The notes: generated by a model from the sequence alone, not told the origin. A stretch of DNA of 64,000 nt from Hymenobacter sp. DG01 (GCF_006352025.1 NZ_CP040936.1:3598001-3662000), one strand, 5' to 3'; counted from the stretch's first letter, positions 1 to 9,161 are shown. Program-made: numbers and translations.

Positions 1-70
1 CCTTGGCGTGCGACACGATATCGGCCAGGGTGTTTTCGGCCGTGGCGGCGGGTTTCTGCTCGTTGCTCAT
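1..70 (-). CDS. Possible glycyl-tRNA synthetase, N-terminal fragment
   Basis: A minus-strand reading frame starts at an ATG at position 70 and runs off the left edge of the window. Only about 23 residues are visible, beginning MSNEQKPAATAENTLADIVS and followed by HAK. The run ADIVSHAK resembles the start of class II glycyl-tRNA synthetases of Bacteroidota, where a similar run precedes the motif YGFxFxSSEIYDGL. The conserved part lies outside the window, so the name is a guess from a short stretch. The reading frame and start are well supported. It would be divergent from the phosphate transporter at 454. Confidence 0.4.
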   Translation of the reverse strand, partial: MSNEQKPAATAENTLADIVSHAK

Positions 71-453
71 GAAGGAGGGTAGTAAGTAGAAGGTAGTAAG
101 CAGCAGGAACCGGCGGAAAGGCAGCCGGCAGGCAAAGGCCGTAAGGCAACAGGCCGCCGGCATTACCAGCGGCAGCTATCAACTTACTACCTTCTTCCTG
201 CTACTCAGTGGCAAAAGTAGCCAAAGCTAGAGCTTGCTACCTACCCCTACCCCCACAAATAGCCCCGAACCCTTGCCTTTCAATAAATTACTGAGCTCCA
301 GCGGCCGCGGCCTAACCCGGCGCTACTTCTTGCGTTTAGCGCCTCGATAGCCGGGCTTGTCGGTGGGTCCGGTAACAATTTCATAATCTTGCGCCCCCTT
401 TGGGCGGTCCTACCTTTGGTTACCGAAACTGAATCTTCACCAATCCCCCCTTT
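71..453. other. Intergenic region between divergent genes
   Basis: 383 bases between the edge gene and the phosphate transporter. The right part holds the transporter promoter (388-418). The left half carries CCTACCCC octamers near 240-260. A minus-strand run of 28 sense codons (326-409) lies between stops but has no ATG, GTG or TTG start, so it is not called as a gene. Nothing else was recognised. Confidence 0.6.
388..418 (+). promoter_or_regulatory. Bacteroidota-type promoter for the PiT gene
   Basis: CTTG at 388-391 and TACCTTTG at 411-418 are separated by 19 bases. This matches the Bacteroidota consensus TTG-N(17-23)-TAnnTTTG. The start codon is 36 bases downstream, giving a short leader. 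It is the best-spaced promoter in the window. Confidence 0.7.
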
Positions 454-1860
454 ATGTTTGGCTTAGAGCCTCATGTGCTGTTGCTGCTGATTGCCTGTTT
501 GGTAGCAGCCTGCGCGTTTGAATTTGTCAACGGTTTCCACGATACGGCCAACGCCGTGGCGACGGTGATTTACACCAACTCGCTGCGGCCGTGGGTAGCC
601 GTGGTGTGGTCGGCGTTCTGGAATTTCGTGGGCGTTATTGCCGGCGGTATCAGCGTGGCCATGAGCATCGTGTACCTGCTGCCCGTAGAAAGCCTCGTCG
701 ATCAGAACGTGTACCACGGCATTGCCATGGTCGGGGCCCTGATTGTGGCGGCCATCATCTGGAACGTAGGCACCTGGTACTACGGGCTCCCCTCTTCCTC
801 CTCGCACGCCCTTATCGGCTCCATCCTGGGGGTAGGCATTGCCTTCTCGCTGCTGCCCGGCAGCGGGGCCTCGGCCGTGAACTGGGGCAAGGCCGGCGAA
901 ACCGGCGCGGCCCTGCTCATCAGCCCCCTGTTCGGCTTTTCGCTGACCATTGTTCTGATGTTTCTGCTGCGGCGCTTCGTGCGCAACAAGGCCATCTTTA
1001 AGGAGCCCCACAAGCGCAAGCCCCCACCCATCTGGATTCGCCTGATTCTGATTGCGACCTGCACCCTGGTGAGCTACTTCCACGGCTCCAACGACGGGCA
1101 GAAGGGCGTAGGCCTGATTATGCTGATTCTGATTGGCATCGTGCCCGTGCACTTCGCCCTGAATCAGAAGCTCAATCCCCTGGATATGCGCGACTCGCTT
1201 ACGCGGGTGGAACAGGTAATGCAAAAGCTGAACCCGGCTGAACTGGGCGAGGCCGACCGGAAGCTGCTGGCCGAAGTGCGCACCCAAACCACTACCCTCG
1301 ACCAGATTTTCGCCGGCAAAACCGACGTGAAGCAGCTGCCCGAGCAATCCCGCTTTGAAATCCGGAAGGCTATCCTGCTGCTTTACACCCGGGCCAAGAA
1401 ACTCACGGCCAGCGAAAAGGTGCCCCTGAGCTCCGCTGACCGCAAGGTGTATGAAGACAGCATTGCCCAGATGCGCACCTTCACGGATTATGCCCCCTGG
1501 CAGGTTTCTCTGATGGTAGCTCTTTCTCTGGGCATCGGGACGATGATTGGCTGGCAGCGCATCGTGAAAACTATTGGGGAGCGGATCGGGAAGGAGCACC
1601 TGACGTATGCCCAAGGCGCTTCCTCGGAGCTGGTAGCCGCCGCCATGATTGGTGCTTCCACCGGCTTCGGCCTGCCCTCCTCCACTACCCACGTGCTGTC
1701 CTCGGCCATTGCGGGTAGTATGGTGGCCAACCGCGGCATCAAGAACCTCAACCCCCAGATGGTGCGCAACATTGCCCTGGCCTGGGTGCTGACCCTGCCC
1801 GTAACGATGGTGCTGGCCGGCGGTCTGTTTCTGCTGTTCCGCAGCATTATGCCTTCCTAA
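454..1860 (+). CDS. PiT family inorganic phosphate transporter
   Basis: A 468-residue inner-membrane protein of the PiT (PF01384) family, which moves inorganic phosphate with H+ or Na+. The two inverted family repeats are visible: GFHDTANAVAT near residue 27 and FHGSNDGQKGVG near 208, each followed later by a serine-rich hairpin (SSSSHALIG near 115, PSSTTHVLSS near 409). About ten hydrophobic segments flank a hydrophilic central loop (about 240-345), typical of PiT proteins. No PhoU gene is next to it. A well-spaced promoter lies upstream and a strong terminator follows. Confidence 0.93.
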   Translation: MFGLEPHVLLLLIACLVAACAFEFVNGFHDTANAVATVIYTNSLRPWVAVVWSAFWNFVGVIAGGISVAMSIVYLLPVESLVDQNVYHGIAMVGALIVAAIIWNVGTWYYGLPSSSSHALIGSILGVGIAFSLLPGSGASAVNWGKAGETGAALLISPLFGFSLTIVLMFLLRRFVRNKAIFKEPHKRKPPPIWIRLILIATCTLVSYFHGSNDGQKGVGLIMLILIGIVPVHFALNQKLNPLDMRDSLTRVEQVMQKLNPAELGEADRKLLAEVRTQTTTLDQIFAGKTDVKQLPEQSRFEIRKAILLLYTRAKKLTASEKVPLSSADRKVYEDSIAQMRTFTDYAPWQVSLMVALSLGIGTMIGWQRIVKTIGERIGKEHLTYAQGASSELVAAAMIGASTGFGLPSSTTHVLSSAIAGSMVANRGIKNLNPQMVRNIALAWVLTLPVTMVLAGGLFLLFRSIMPS

Positions 1861-1883
1861 GTTATTCTTGGAATAAAACAAAA

Positions 1884-1910
1884 AGACCGCTCCGGAGTCC
1901 GGAGCGGTCT
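1884..1910. terminator. Hairpin terminator after PiT gene
   Basis: Arms AGACCGCTCCGGA and TCCGGAGCGGTCT form a 13-bp perfect stem around a minimal loop, flanked by A-rich sequence before and TTTTTGTTTT after. It ends the phosphate transporter transcript and could work in both directions. Confidence 0.85.
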
Positions 1911-2004
1911 TTTTGTTTTCACCTAGAAATGAGGCAGTTTACTTGCTAGTTATTTTAGCTCTCAAAGTGGGACAAGCTGTTGAAAACTCCCGGTTATGAG
2001 CACC

Positions 2005-2047
2005 TTATCAACTTATCCACAGGGAAAACCCGGATTTTTGTGGATAA
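2005..2047. promoter_or_regulatory. Small DnaA-box cluster left of the main origin region
   Basis: Perfect TTATCCACA at 2013-2021 and perfect TGTGGATAA (the reverse form) at 2039-2047, with a degenerate TTATCAACT at 2005. They form a convergent pair just past the stop of the 2054-2536 gene. Together with the large cluster at 3160-3925 they suggest a bipartite origin with two small genes between the halves. Confidence 0.7.
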
Positions 2048-2053
2048 CTCAGG

Positions 2054-2536
2054 TTAAGCTGGCCACTGTACCTCCAAATCGTCGTTGATAAACACGCCGA
2101 AGTTGACGAACTGCAGTTCGTTTTCATCGAAGTACATATCAATCATTTCCTTCTCGTAGGAAAGACGCATCTCGCCGGTGTCCATTTTCTCCACCTCGCT
2201 TTGCTCGTGGCCGTGGCGCTTCATCAGGTCCTGAATTTCTTCAGGGCTCTTGCCATGAATGGCTTCGCCGTAGAGGCGGATGCCGGGGTGGTCCGTCTCG
2301 ATGCAGCTCAGGCGGTAGTCGTCTTCCCGGTCGAAGTACAGGGAGTAGCCTTCTTCGAGGTAGTTCCAGGCTTGGTGCTCGAACTCATCGTCGTCTTCCG
2401 ACTCCTCAATTTCCTCGGGCTCGCCCATCAGGGCCCGTACTTCGTCCATGGAGGCGCCAAACTTAAGGGGCCCCATGCCGATGCCGAGGGTGATTTCGTT
2501 TTCGTCGGTGCTGGAGGATTGGGCTGGTGTCTGCAT
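2054..2536 (-). CDS. Hypothetical acidic protein
   Basis: A 160-residue, very acidic soluble protein with no signal peptide or membrane segment. An early segment (GIGMGPLKFGASMDEVRALM, about 19-38) followed by an acidic run (EESEDDDEFEH) and WNYLEEGYSLYFD looks like a small globular fold. Its SmpA/BamE-like phrase 'G.s.deV..l.G.P' is only a resemblance. I do not recognise a family and assign no function. It lies inside the putative replication origin, between two DnaA-box clusters, which is a positional fact and does not imply a replication role. Confidence 0.8.
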   Translation of the reverse strand: MQTPAQSSSTDENEITLGIGMGPLKFGASMDEVRALMGEPEEIEESEDDDEFEHQAWNYLEEGYSLYFDREDDYRLSCIETDHPGIRLYGEAIHGKSPEEIQDLMKRHGHEQSEVEKMDTGEMRLSYEKEMIDMYFDENELQFVNFGVFINDDLEVQWPA

Positions 2537-2590
2537 AGCCGTTTTTAAAAGGGTAGAGGTTCAGGGAAAGTAAAGGTAGGCTTCTCGGAG

Positions 2591-3082
2591 TCATTTGCCG
2601 TAGCGGGCCTCAAACTCGGCGCGCTGGCGCACATACTCGGGGTGTTGCTTGGCCTTATCCCACAGCTGCTTGAAAATGGCAGCCGCGGCAGCTTTGGCAG
2701 GGTCCTCGGGGGTACGGGGTAATTCCTCCCGGCCGTGGGCGCCGCTCTGGCCTTTTTTGTCGTCAGGAACGGGACCATCGTACTTTTTGCCGCCCCGGTG
2801 GTTGGCGTAGCGCCGGGCCCGCGTGAAGCCCATCTGCAGGAACTTGCGCGCCATGTCGGCTCCTACAAAGTCGTGCGCTTTCAAATAGGCCTCAAACAGG
2901 CCGTAAATCTTCTCCCCCGACTCCTGGGCTACCTCCGGCGTCCGGAAGCGCCAGTGGGGCAGAATCTCGCCTTTATAGGGCTGTACCAGCAGCACACCCT
3001 GCTCGCCCTTGCCCACCCGGTACAGCTCGGGGTGCTGCCGGAAGTCAACGGTACGAAAATCGAGGCTGTAGTCGAAGGGCAT
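2591..3082 (-). CDS. DUF4385 family protein
   Basis: A 163-residue soluble protein matching DUF4385 as I remember it: FDYSLDFRTVDFRQHPELYRVGKGEQGVL at the start (residues 3-31), then ILPHWRFRTPEVA, DFVGADMARKFLQMGFTRARRYANH. The C-terminal 60 residues are charged and probably a helix. Function is unknown for the family, which occurs in bacteria, plants and some large viruses. It is 54 bp upstream of the acidic hypothetical gene on the same strand and may be cotranscribed. The main DnaA-box array begins just behind its start. Confidence 0.85.
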   Translation of the reverse strand: MPFDYSLDFRTVDFRQHPELYRVGKGEQGVLLVQPYKGEILPHWRFRTPEVAQESGEKIYGLFEAYLKAHDFVGADMARKFLQMGFTRARRYANHRGGKKYDGPVPDDKKGQSGAHGREELPRTPEDPAKAAAAAIFKQLWDKAKQHPEYVRQRAEFEARYGK

Positions 3083-3159
3083 GAGCGGGGAGGAGGCGCG
3101 GGTTGGCTCCTCTATACGCCGCCCACGCTGTAGCGGCCGTGCATTTTCCTGTCCGGAAG

Positions 3160-3925
3160 CCAGACCGGTGGATAAAGTGCCGCCTTGATGTGGATAACTC
3201 GTTAGTTATAAACAAGTAAGCGCCTTCCTATCCGTTTTCAGGCAACGCCCTTCTTTGGGCCTGCTCCGAAATTTGGCTGCCTGATGGCCTGCTCCTACCG
3301 GTTAAGCCCGCTGTCTTGCCTGGCTCCCCTGAAACCCGATGCGACCTGGGAGATGTGAGGACGACGATTCGGAGGCGTTCGGAAGAAACGGAAGTCGGTC
3401 CGCTTATCCACAGGTTAATAACTTTTAAAATTCTTTTTTTAAATAAATTCTCTTTTGTCACCCGTCGTTAGGGCTGTGTATAAGTGGATAAGATTTGAGA
3501 GTTATGCACAGCGGGGATAACATGTGCACAAGAATGGAGTTATACACCGCCTATCAACAGGGTATGTGGATAATAACTAATTGATTTACTAGAAGTTAAA
3601 CCAGTTTTTAACAATCCACATAGCTTATGCACAAATCCACAATTCACATCCACAAGGCTATGTGGATTGTATGATTTTCGGGGGATAGTTATCCACTCTT
3701 ATCCACCGTCGCGCTATCACTCCGGGAGGCTGCCAACGTGGGCAAAGCGCCAAAAAAACTTTTCCGCAAGTTCTCCACGAGTTATCCGCAGGTTTCCCCA
3801 CCGTTATCCACAGGTTATGCGCCCTGTGCGGTTTTTAGTGGAAAACTATGTGGATTTCGTTGGGCTGAAACAGAGAAAAAGCGCCTGGGTGCCCAGAAAG
3901 CCTGATTTCAATTGTGGATATCTTT
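3160..3925. other. oriC: Putative chromosomal replication origin (oriC)
   Basis: Perfect DnaA boxes (TTATCCACA or reverse) occur at 3189, 3404, 3565 and 3804. TTATNCACA forms occur at 3475, 3502 and 3625. One-mismatch forms occur at 3167, 3483, 3540, 3689, 3699, 3782 and 3913. An AT-rich stretch at 3416-3463 lies between boxes and is a candidate unwinding element. The region has no convincing gene. mnmG, a frequent origin neighbour in bacteria, is about 3.2 kb away. This density is far above chance for a 9-mer, and I regard the call as strong. GC-skew inversion here would confirm it. Confidence 0.85.
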
Positions 3926-4121
3926 ATGGGCCTGGTTCTATATAGAGGCAAATAGGACTTTAAGCAGGAAGCCACCCCTGCCGGCCCTACCCCGTAAGCC
4001 AAATCCCAAACCACGCCCAACAAGCCGGATAACACCGCTTGGCATCCTACCCTTCGGCCAGCACGGAGGGGTAGGAAACAGAGCACCCCAAGGGCAGGAG
4101 TGCCCTACCCCTGCAAACGAA
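3926..4121. other. Intergenic stretch right of oriC
   Basis: Non-coding bases between the last DnaA-like box and the terminator of the 4172 gene. It contains two or more CCTACCCC/GGGGTAGG octamers (near 3988, 4066 and 4104). No promoter or RNA gene was recognised. Confidence 0.5.
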
Positions 4122-4154
4122 AGCGCCTGGCTCCAGAGGCTGGAGCCAGGCGCT
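4122..4154 (-). terminator. Terminator of the Ig-like lipoprotein gene
   Basis: AGCGCCTGGCTCCA and TGGAGCCAGGCGCT make a 14-bp perfect stem with a 5-base loop, about 20 bases past the stop codon at 4172. On the minus strand the stem is followed by TTCGTTT. Confidence 0.8.
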
Positions 4155-4171
4155 GCTGCGGAAATAGGCTC

Positions 4172-5797
4172 TTAGAAGCTCAGGGTTTCCACGTTATCGA
4201 AGTTGGAGCGTATCTCAATGGCTTTGGGAAACAGAAACACAGGCTCTGGCTGCTGGCGCAGCTGCGGGTCGCCGCCCTGCCAGCGGCCATCCTGGTTGGC
4301 GTCAATTAATACCCGCAGGCGGTAGGTGCCGGGCGAGAGGTAGTCGAAGCGGTAGGTACCGCGGGGGGTATCGAGGGTTGTTTGCACCTGGCTACTGGCA
4401 TCCAGCAGTTGCACCCAGTAACGGGTAGCTTTGGTTTGTACCGGACCACTAAGCGAGCCGGTAGTGTTTTGCTCCGTAACCCGCAGGCGCAGCGGTTTCA
4501 GGCCCAGGCTCTGCCCCGTGATGCTCCCCACAACGCTGCTGTCAAGTAGAATGGTAATGTTGCGGCGGGCGTTGGTATTGAGGGCGAGGGCCAGCGTAGA
4601 GCGGTCGGCGGACAGGGCACCATCCTGGGGAAGGCGGAGGGGGCGGCGCTTCACCGAGTCCTCCACCAGCGTCCCGATGGACTTGTTCGAGACCAGGCGC
4701 ACGGGCTCCTTAAAGACAAACTTCACCTGTCCTTGCCGGTACACCTCCCGGGGGTTGCCCTCCACCACGTACGCCGAGCCTTTGCGGGCAGGCGCGTTGC
4801 CCTGGAAACGCACGCTCACCGTGTCGCGGCCCGTATTTCCCACGCTGTCGGTGGCCGTGAGCAGGTAGCGGCCCTCCGCCAGCGCGGGCGTGCGGTAGAG
4901 CACCACCGTCCGGCCCTGGTCCGCTGTCTGCACGGCTTCGGCGAGGGCCGGGACGGGGGCCGCGGTTCCCAGGGGCGCCAGGGCTACCTGGGCTACCCCC
5001 TCGTTGTACGACACCCGGAAATCGGTGGGGTTGGGTTTCTGGGTTGTGATAAGCGGCCGGCGCGTATCGGGGCGGGTAAGGCGAAAGTTCAGGCTGTCGG
5101 TGGTGGGGCCTATGGTCAGCAGGTCGGAGAGGTAGCCAATCCGCTCCCCTTCCTCGTAGCGGTTGCTCTGGTTTTTATCGGCCAGGGCAAAGGCCCGGTA
5201 GCGGCCTTCCTTGAGGTAGTTCAGCTCGAAGCGCCCCTGCTTATCGGTGCGGGCCAGGTAGTAAGGCTTGCCGCGCCGCACGTTGGCCGTGTCGGCTTCG
5301 GGATATAAAACCACCGAGGCATTTTCATAGGGTGCCTGCGTAAGTACATCAGTCACTACCCCCCGCACCGAGCCGGAGTCAAGCTGCGCCCCCGTGCTGA
5401 AGCTCACCATGGCCTTCTGGGCCGGGTTGCTCTCGGTAATGTCGCTGATGGAGTTGCCGAAGTTAAAGGAGTAGGTAGTGTTGGGAGCGAAGGGCTTGTC
5501 GAAGGTGAGCGTAATGGCCGTGCGGTCTTCCCGCACTTTGTAGGTGTTCTTCTCATCGAGCAGAGGCGCCACAATCAGGTTTTTCTGCAGGTCCTTGATC
5601 TGCACCTGCTCCGAAAACTCCAGCCGCACCGACTGGCCTGTGACGTTGCGGGCACCGTTGGCCGGCACGGTTCGCAACAGCTTGGGCGGAGTCGTGTCGC
5701 GCACCCCGCCCTCGGGCGAGCTGATGGCCGCGCAGCCGTGGAGCCCGGCGGCGCCTAGTAATAACAAGAGCACACTGGCTCGGGAAGGGAGAGGCAT
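4172..5797 (-). CDS. Lipoprotein with Ig-like domain
   Basis: A 541-residue lipoprotein. I start it at the ATG at 5797 because a signal peptide begins there (MPLPSRASVLLLLLGAAGLHGC) with a lipobox cysteine at residue 22; a longer frame upstream has no signal. After the cysteine comes TPPKLLRTVPANGARNV..VRLEFSEQV (about 35-60), typical of bacterial Ig-like Big_5/SbsA domains. A middle segment (about 145-230, VVTDVLTQAPYENASVVLY, RFELNYLKEGRYRAFA) looks like a carboxypeptidase-regulatory-like beta sandwich, and a similar one is at the C-terminus (DTPRGTYRFDYLSPGTYRL). It probably sits on the outer membrane. Such proteins are common in Cytophagales; the substrate is unknown. Confidence 0.85.
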   Translation of the reverse strand: MPLPSRASVLLLLLGAAGLHGCAAISSPEGGVRDTTPPKLLRTVPANGARNVTGQSVRLEFSEQVQIKDLQKNLIVAPLLDEKNTYKVREDRTAITLTFDKPFAPNTTYSFNFGNSISDITESNPAQKAMVSFSTGAQLDSGSVRGVVTDVLTQAPYENASVVLYPEADTANVRRGKPYYLARTDKQGRFELNYLKEGRYRAFALADKNQSNRYEEGERIGYLSDLLTIGPTTDSLNFRLTRPDTRRPLITTQKPNPTDFRVSYNEGVAQVALAPLGTAAPVPALAEAVQTADQGRTVVLYRTPALAEGRYLLTATDSVGNTGRDTVSVRFQGNAPARKGSAYVVEGNPREVYRQGQVKFVFKEPVRLVSNKSIGTLVEDSVKRRPLRLPQDGALSADRSTLALALNTNARRNITILLDSSVVGSITGQSLGLKPLRLRVTEQNTTGSLSGPVQTKATRYWVQLLDASSQVQTTLDTPRGTYRFDYLSPGTYRLRVLIDANQDGRWQGGDPQLRQQPEPVFLFPKAIEIRSNFDNVETLSF

Positions 5798-5938
5798 AGA
5801 AAACAGGTTCGCGGAGGTTACGGGGGGTAGGCCGGTAGCCCGAATATCGCTCTGGTGCCAGGCCAGGGGTAGTACCGGCCCGGGAGTCTGATTCGTGCGT
5901 CGAAGGTACAAGGCTGAACGCTGGAACGGCTAAAAACT

Positions 5939-6014
5939 GTCATTCCGGGCCGGGCGAAAAACCTGAGCGCCCCCGCAAAGGCTACCCCCGATTTCTCGCC
6001 CAACCCGGAATGAT
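5939..6014. repeat. GTCATTCC-type palindromic repeat
   Basis: TGTCATTCCGGGCCGGGCGA at 5939-5957 and its near complement TCGCCCAACCCGGAATGA at 5996-6013 form an imperfect stem around about 38 bases. The outer core GTCATTCC/GGAATGA is the same as in the repeats at 7090 and 10119, so the three belong to one dispersed class. Confidence 0.6.
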
Positions 6015-6047
6015 AATGCTTTGTAGGATAAACCAGTAGCCCCTCCC

Positions 6048-6956
6048 CTACCCCACCGGCTGACGTTTGCGGGCTACGTAAATCAGGCTGGAGTACTGGC
6101 CCTCGTGGCTGGCCGCGTATTGGTTTGATTTATAACCCGCCTTCAGCACCGTGAGCATGCCGCCGCCCCGCTCGGCGCGGTGCTTTTCGCTGAGCATACT
6201 CACATAATAAGCATCCAGGGGCATGGGCAACACCTCCCGTACCTGCAGCTTATGCTTTTTCAGCAGCTGGGTCATGGTTTTGGGGGTGAAATGGTACAAG
6301 TGACGCGGCACGTCGTAGGCGGCCCAGTCCTGGCGGTAGTGCTGGGCGTCGAGGCTGTCCACGTTGGGTACGGCAATAGCCAGGGTGCCATCGGGCTTCA
6401 ACAACCGGATGAGCTGCTGCAGGGTATCGTTCAGCTCGTGAACGTGTTCCAGTACGTGCCAAAGCGTGATGGCGTCGAACGATCCGGCCGGAAACCGGGT
6501 CAGGTCGGCCTGCAGCTCCAGGTTGTGGCCCACGCGCTGGGCGGCTTCCTGCCGGGCCCGCTCGTTGGGCTCCCAGCCCGCTACCTGCCAGCCGTTGCCC
6601 TTGGCCGCGGCCAGAAAATGACCGGTGCCGCAGCCGTAGTCGAAGAGGCGGCCCTTGCGCGGGGCCAGCTTGTTCACCAGGGCCACCTTGCGACGCATGG
6701 TAAAGAAGCGCGCCACCTTGTAGGCCTGGTTGATAACCCCCCCTGCCCCACTGTTGTGCGACACGTACTCATCGGACTCATAATACCGCCCGATATGGGC
6801 GGCGTCGGGCCGGGGGTTGGTAAACTGAAACGAGCAGGCCTCGCATTGCTGAATGGCAAAGCTTTCCTTGCTCACCGACTTATCTTCTACTACCAGCTTG
6901 TTGCGAAACTCTGTTTTCCCGCAGACCGGGCACTTCTCCAAACGCTCGTAAATCAC
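6048..6956 (-). CDS. Class I SAM-dependent methyltransferase
   Basis: About 302 residues from a GTG at 6956. The frame extends further upstream, but those residues read through intergenic repeats and are unlike coding sequence. An N-terminal zinc-ribbon-like region has CPVC near residue 9 and CEAC near 36. The SAM-binding motif LFDYGCGTGHFL is near residue 105, followed by the acidic end of strand 2 (GWEPNE) and LWHVLEHVHELNDTL. This is the Methyltransf_23 layout seen in enzymes that modify small molecules or sugars. The substrate is unknown. It lies downstream of mnmG on the same strand but a terminator-like hairpin separates them. Confidence 0.85.
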   Translation of the reverse strand: MIYERLEKCPVCGKTEFRNKLVVEDKSVSKESFAIQQCEACSFQFTNPRPDAAHIGRYYESDEYVSHNSGAGGVINQAYKVARFFTMRRKVALVNKLAPRKGRLFDYGCGTGHFLAAAKGNGWQVAGWEPNERARQEAAQRVGHNLELQADLTRFPAGSFDAITLWHVLEHVHELNDTLQQLIRLLKPDGTLAIAVPNVDSLDAQHYRQDWAAYDVPRHLYHFTPKTMTQLLKKHKLQVREVLPMPLDAYYVSMLSEKHRAERGGGMLTVLKAGYKSNQYAASHEGQYSSLIYVARKRQPVG

Positions 6957-7038
6957 AGATTTGCGCTGATTAATTTGATTACGCTGATTGCGGCCAATCT
7001 TTCGGCATAGCAACCCGCCGCAACACGAAAGTACGAAA

Positions 7039-7081
7039 CCAAACCGGCCGCAGAACCTGAGAGAATCTGCGGCCGGTTTGG
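7039..7081 (-). terminator. Hairpin downstream of mnmG
   Basis: CCAAACCGGCCGCAG and CTGCGGCCGGTTTGG make a perfect 15-bp stem with a 13-base loop, about 65 bases past the mnmG stop. On the minus strand it is followed by TTTCG. It is a likely terminator. Confidence 0.65.
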
Positions 7082-7089
7082 CTAACAGA

Positions 7090-7122
7090 AACGTCATTCC
7101 TCGTTCCACTCGGAATGACGTT
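7090..7122. repeat. Short GTCATTCC palindrome
   Basis: AACGTCATTCC and GGAATGACGTT flank an 11-base centre. The arms are identical to the outer ends of the long palindrome at 10119-10223, so this looks like an internally deleted copy. Confidence 0.65.
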
Positions 7123-7146
7123 CTAAGTGCTCAGCATGGCAAGGCT

Positions 7147-9012
7147 CTACCGCCCCAAGTACACCATGAGCACCGACACGTCGGCCGGGGACACGCCGCT
7201 GATGCGCGAAGCCTGGCCCAGAGTTTCGGGCTGAATCTTGAGCAGCTTCTCGCGGGCCTCGTGCGAGAGGGCGGGCATGGCATGGTAGTCGAGGCGGCCT
7301 CTGATCTGGAAATTTTCCAGCTCCTGCACGCGCGCGGCCTGTTGGTGCTCCTTCACGAGGTAGGACTCGTACTTCACCAGAATTTCGGCTTGCTCCAGAG
7401 CCTCGGGGCCATAGGGCGCCAGGGCCAGTGTGAGGCCAGGTAGTACACGGGCCAGGGCCGGCAGGTCCACGTTGGGGCGGCGCAGCAGGTTTACCGCGCG
7501 CGTTTTCTCATGGATAGTAGCCGAGCCAATTTCCGTGAGCCAGTCGTTGATTTCCTGGGGCTCGATGCCGAAGCTTTTCAGCAGCTCTACCACCTCAGCT
7601 GTCTGATTTTCCTTCTCGCGTACCCGCTCCATACGCTCTTCCGAGGCCAGGCCCAGGGCGTAGCCCAGCGGGGTAAGGCGTAAGTCGGCGTTGTCCTGGC
7701 GCAGCAGGAGGCGGTGCTCAGCCCGGCTCGTGAACATACGGTAGGGCTCGTCGGTGCCTTTGTTTACGAGGTCATCAATGAGCACGCCAATGTAGGCTTC
7801 GCTCCGCTTCAGGATGAAGGGCTCCTTGCCATGCACTTTGTTGTGAGCATTAATGCCGGCCATCAGGCCCTGGCAAGCCGCTTCCTCGTAGCCCGTGGTG
7901 CCGTTGATCTGGCCCGCGAAGTAAAGGTTGCTGATGCGTTTGGTTTCCAGAGTCAGCTGCAACTGGGTGGGCGGGAAGAAGTCGTACTCGATGGCGTAGC
8001 CCGGGCGGAACATCTTGGCATTCTCGAAGCCGGCAATTTTGCGCAGGGCGCGGTACTGCACGTCCTCGGGCAGGGAGCTGCTGAAGCCGTTTACGTACAC
8101 CTCCACCGTGCTCCAGCCCTCGGGCTCCACGAAAATCTGGTGGCGGTCCTTATCAGCGAAACGGTTGATTTTATCCTCCACCGAAGGGCAGTAGCGTGGC
8201 CCCAGGCCCTTGATGCGGCCCTGGAACATCGGCGACTTCTCGAAGCCTTCCTTCAGGATTTCGTGTACCTCGGGGTTGGTGTAGGTAATGTAACAGGGGC
8301 GCTGCTTCACTAGAGCCGGCGTATCGAGGTAGGAAAATTTGCTGGGCACCTCGTCGCCGGGCTGCTCCTCCATCTTGGAGTAGTCCAGGCTGCGGCCATC
8401 TACGCGGGGCGGGGTGCCGGTTTTCATGCGGCCGGCCTCAAAGCCTAGCTCCTTCAGCTGCTCCGTGATGCCGGTGCTGCGGCTTTCGGCGGCGCGCCCG
8501 CCCCCAAACTGCTTCTCCCCAATGTGGATGAGGCCGTTCAGAAACGTACCGTTGGTCAGCACTACGGCTTTGCCCCGAAACTCAATGCCGAGCTGGGTCT
8601 TCACCCCTACTACCGTGTCATTCTCCACCAAGATGCCCATTACGGCTTCCTGCCAGAAGTCCACGTTCAGGGTTTGCTCCAGGGTCAGGCGCCACTCTTC
8701 GGCAAAGCGCATCCGGTCACTCTGGGCCCGTGGGCTCCACATGGCGGGGCCTTTCGAGCGGTTCAGCATCCGGAACTGAATCATGGTTTTGTCGGTGATG
8801 ATGCCCGACTGCCCGCCCAGCGCGTCCACCTCGCGCACGATCTGGCCTTTGGCCACCCCGCCCATGGCCGGGTTGCACGACATTTGGGCGATGGTGTTCA
8901 TGTTCATCGTCACGAGCAGGACCTTGGAGCCCATGTTGGCGGCGGCCGCGGCGGCTTCACAGCCAGCGTGGCCGGCTCCTACTACAATAACGTCGTACTC
9001 TTCTTGCTGCAT
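7147..9012 (-). CDS. mnmG: tRNA uridine-5-carboxymethylaminomethyl(34) synthesis enzyme MnmG
   Basis: A 621-residue FAD enzyme that, with MnmE, adds the carboxymethylaminomethyl group to wobble U34 of several tRNAs. The FAD-binding motif [13 protein letters not shown] is near residues 10-22. The family signatures [17 protein letters not shown] (51-67) and [12 protein letters not shown] (about 272-283) and the C-terminal helical domain ([13 protein letters not shown]) are all present. Length is normal. The protein is intact with an ATG start. It is 3-5 kb from the putative origin, a common place for this gene. Confidence 0.97.
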   Translation of the reverse strand: MQQEEYDVIVVGAGHAGCEAAAAAANMGSKVLLVTMNMNTIAQMSCNPAMGGVAKGQIVREVDALGGQSGIITDKTMIQFRMLNRSKGPAMWSPRAQSDRMRFAEEWRLTLEQTLNVDFWQEAVMGILVENDTVVGVKTQLGIEFRGKAVVLTNGTFLNGLIHIGEKQFGGGRAAESRSTGITEQLKELGFEAGRMKTGTPPRVDGRSLDYSKMEEQPGDEVPSKFSYLDTPALVKQRPCYITYTNPEVHEILKEGFEKSPMFQGRIKGLGPRYCPSVEDKINRFADKDRHQIFVEPEGWSTVEVYVNGFSSSLPEDVQYRALRKIAGFENAKMFRPGYAIEYDFFPPTQLQLTLETKRISNLYFAGQINGTTGYEEAACQGLMAGINAHNKVHGKEPFILKRSEAYIGVLIDDLVNKGTDEPYRMFTSRAEHRLLLRQDNADLRLTPLGYALGLASEERMERVREKENQTAEVVELLKSFGIEPQEINDWLTEIGSATIHEKTRAVNLLRRPNVDLPALARVLPGLTLALAPYGPEALEQAEILVKYESYLVKEHQQAARVQELENFQIRGRLDYHAMPALSHEAREKLLKIQPETLGQASRISGVSPADVSVLMVYLGR

Positions 9013-9161
9013 GGCGGGGTAGGCTGTAGCACAACCGGGATAGGTCGCGCATCAATGAACTGGAAGCCAGCGGTGGCTGACTGATTCGTTCGGGGTAACA
9101 CAAGAAGCGTCCTCAGTCGTTCAACAAGCCCCGAAGCCGAAGCTTTGGACTTCTGCAAACA

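Noticed and set aside
323..411. Minus-strand run of 28 sense codons ending in GYRGAKRKK
   Set aside because: Codons look protein-like, but there is no ATG, GTG or TTG after the preceding stop and the region overlaps the PiT promoter. It may be a gene remnant.
463..1881. Long open frame antisense to the phosphate transporter
   Set aside because: It lies wholly opposite a well-supported PiT gene, has no recognisable domain and shows the His/Gly/Gln-rich composition typical of antisense frames in GC-rich DNA.
3228..4086. Short open frames inside the DnaA-box region
   Set aside because: They cross many DnaA boxes, have no domain or consistent codon use, and overlap each other.
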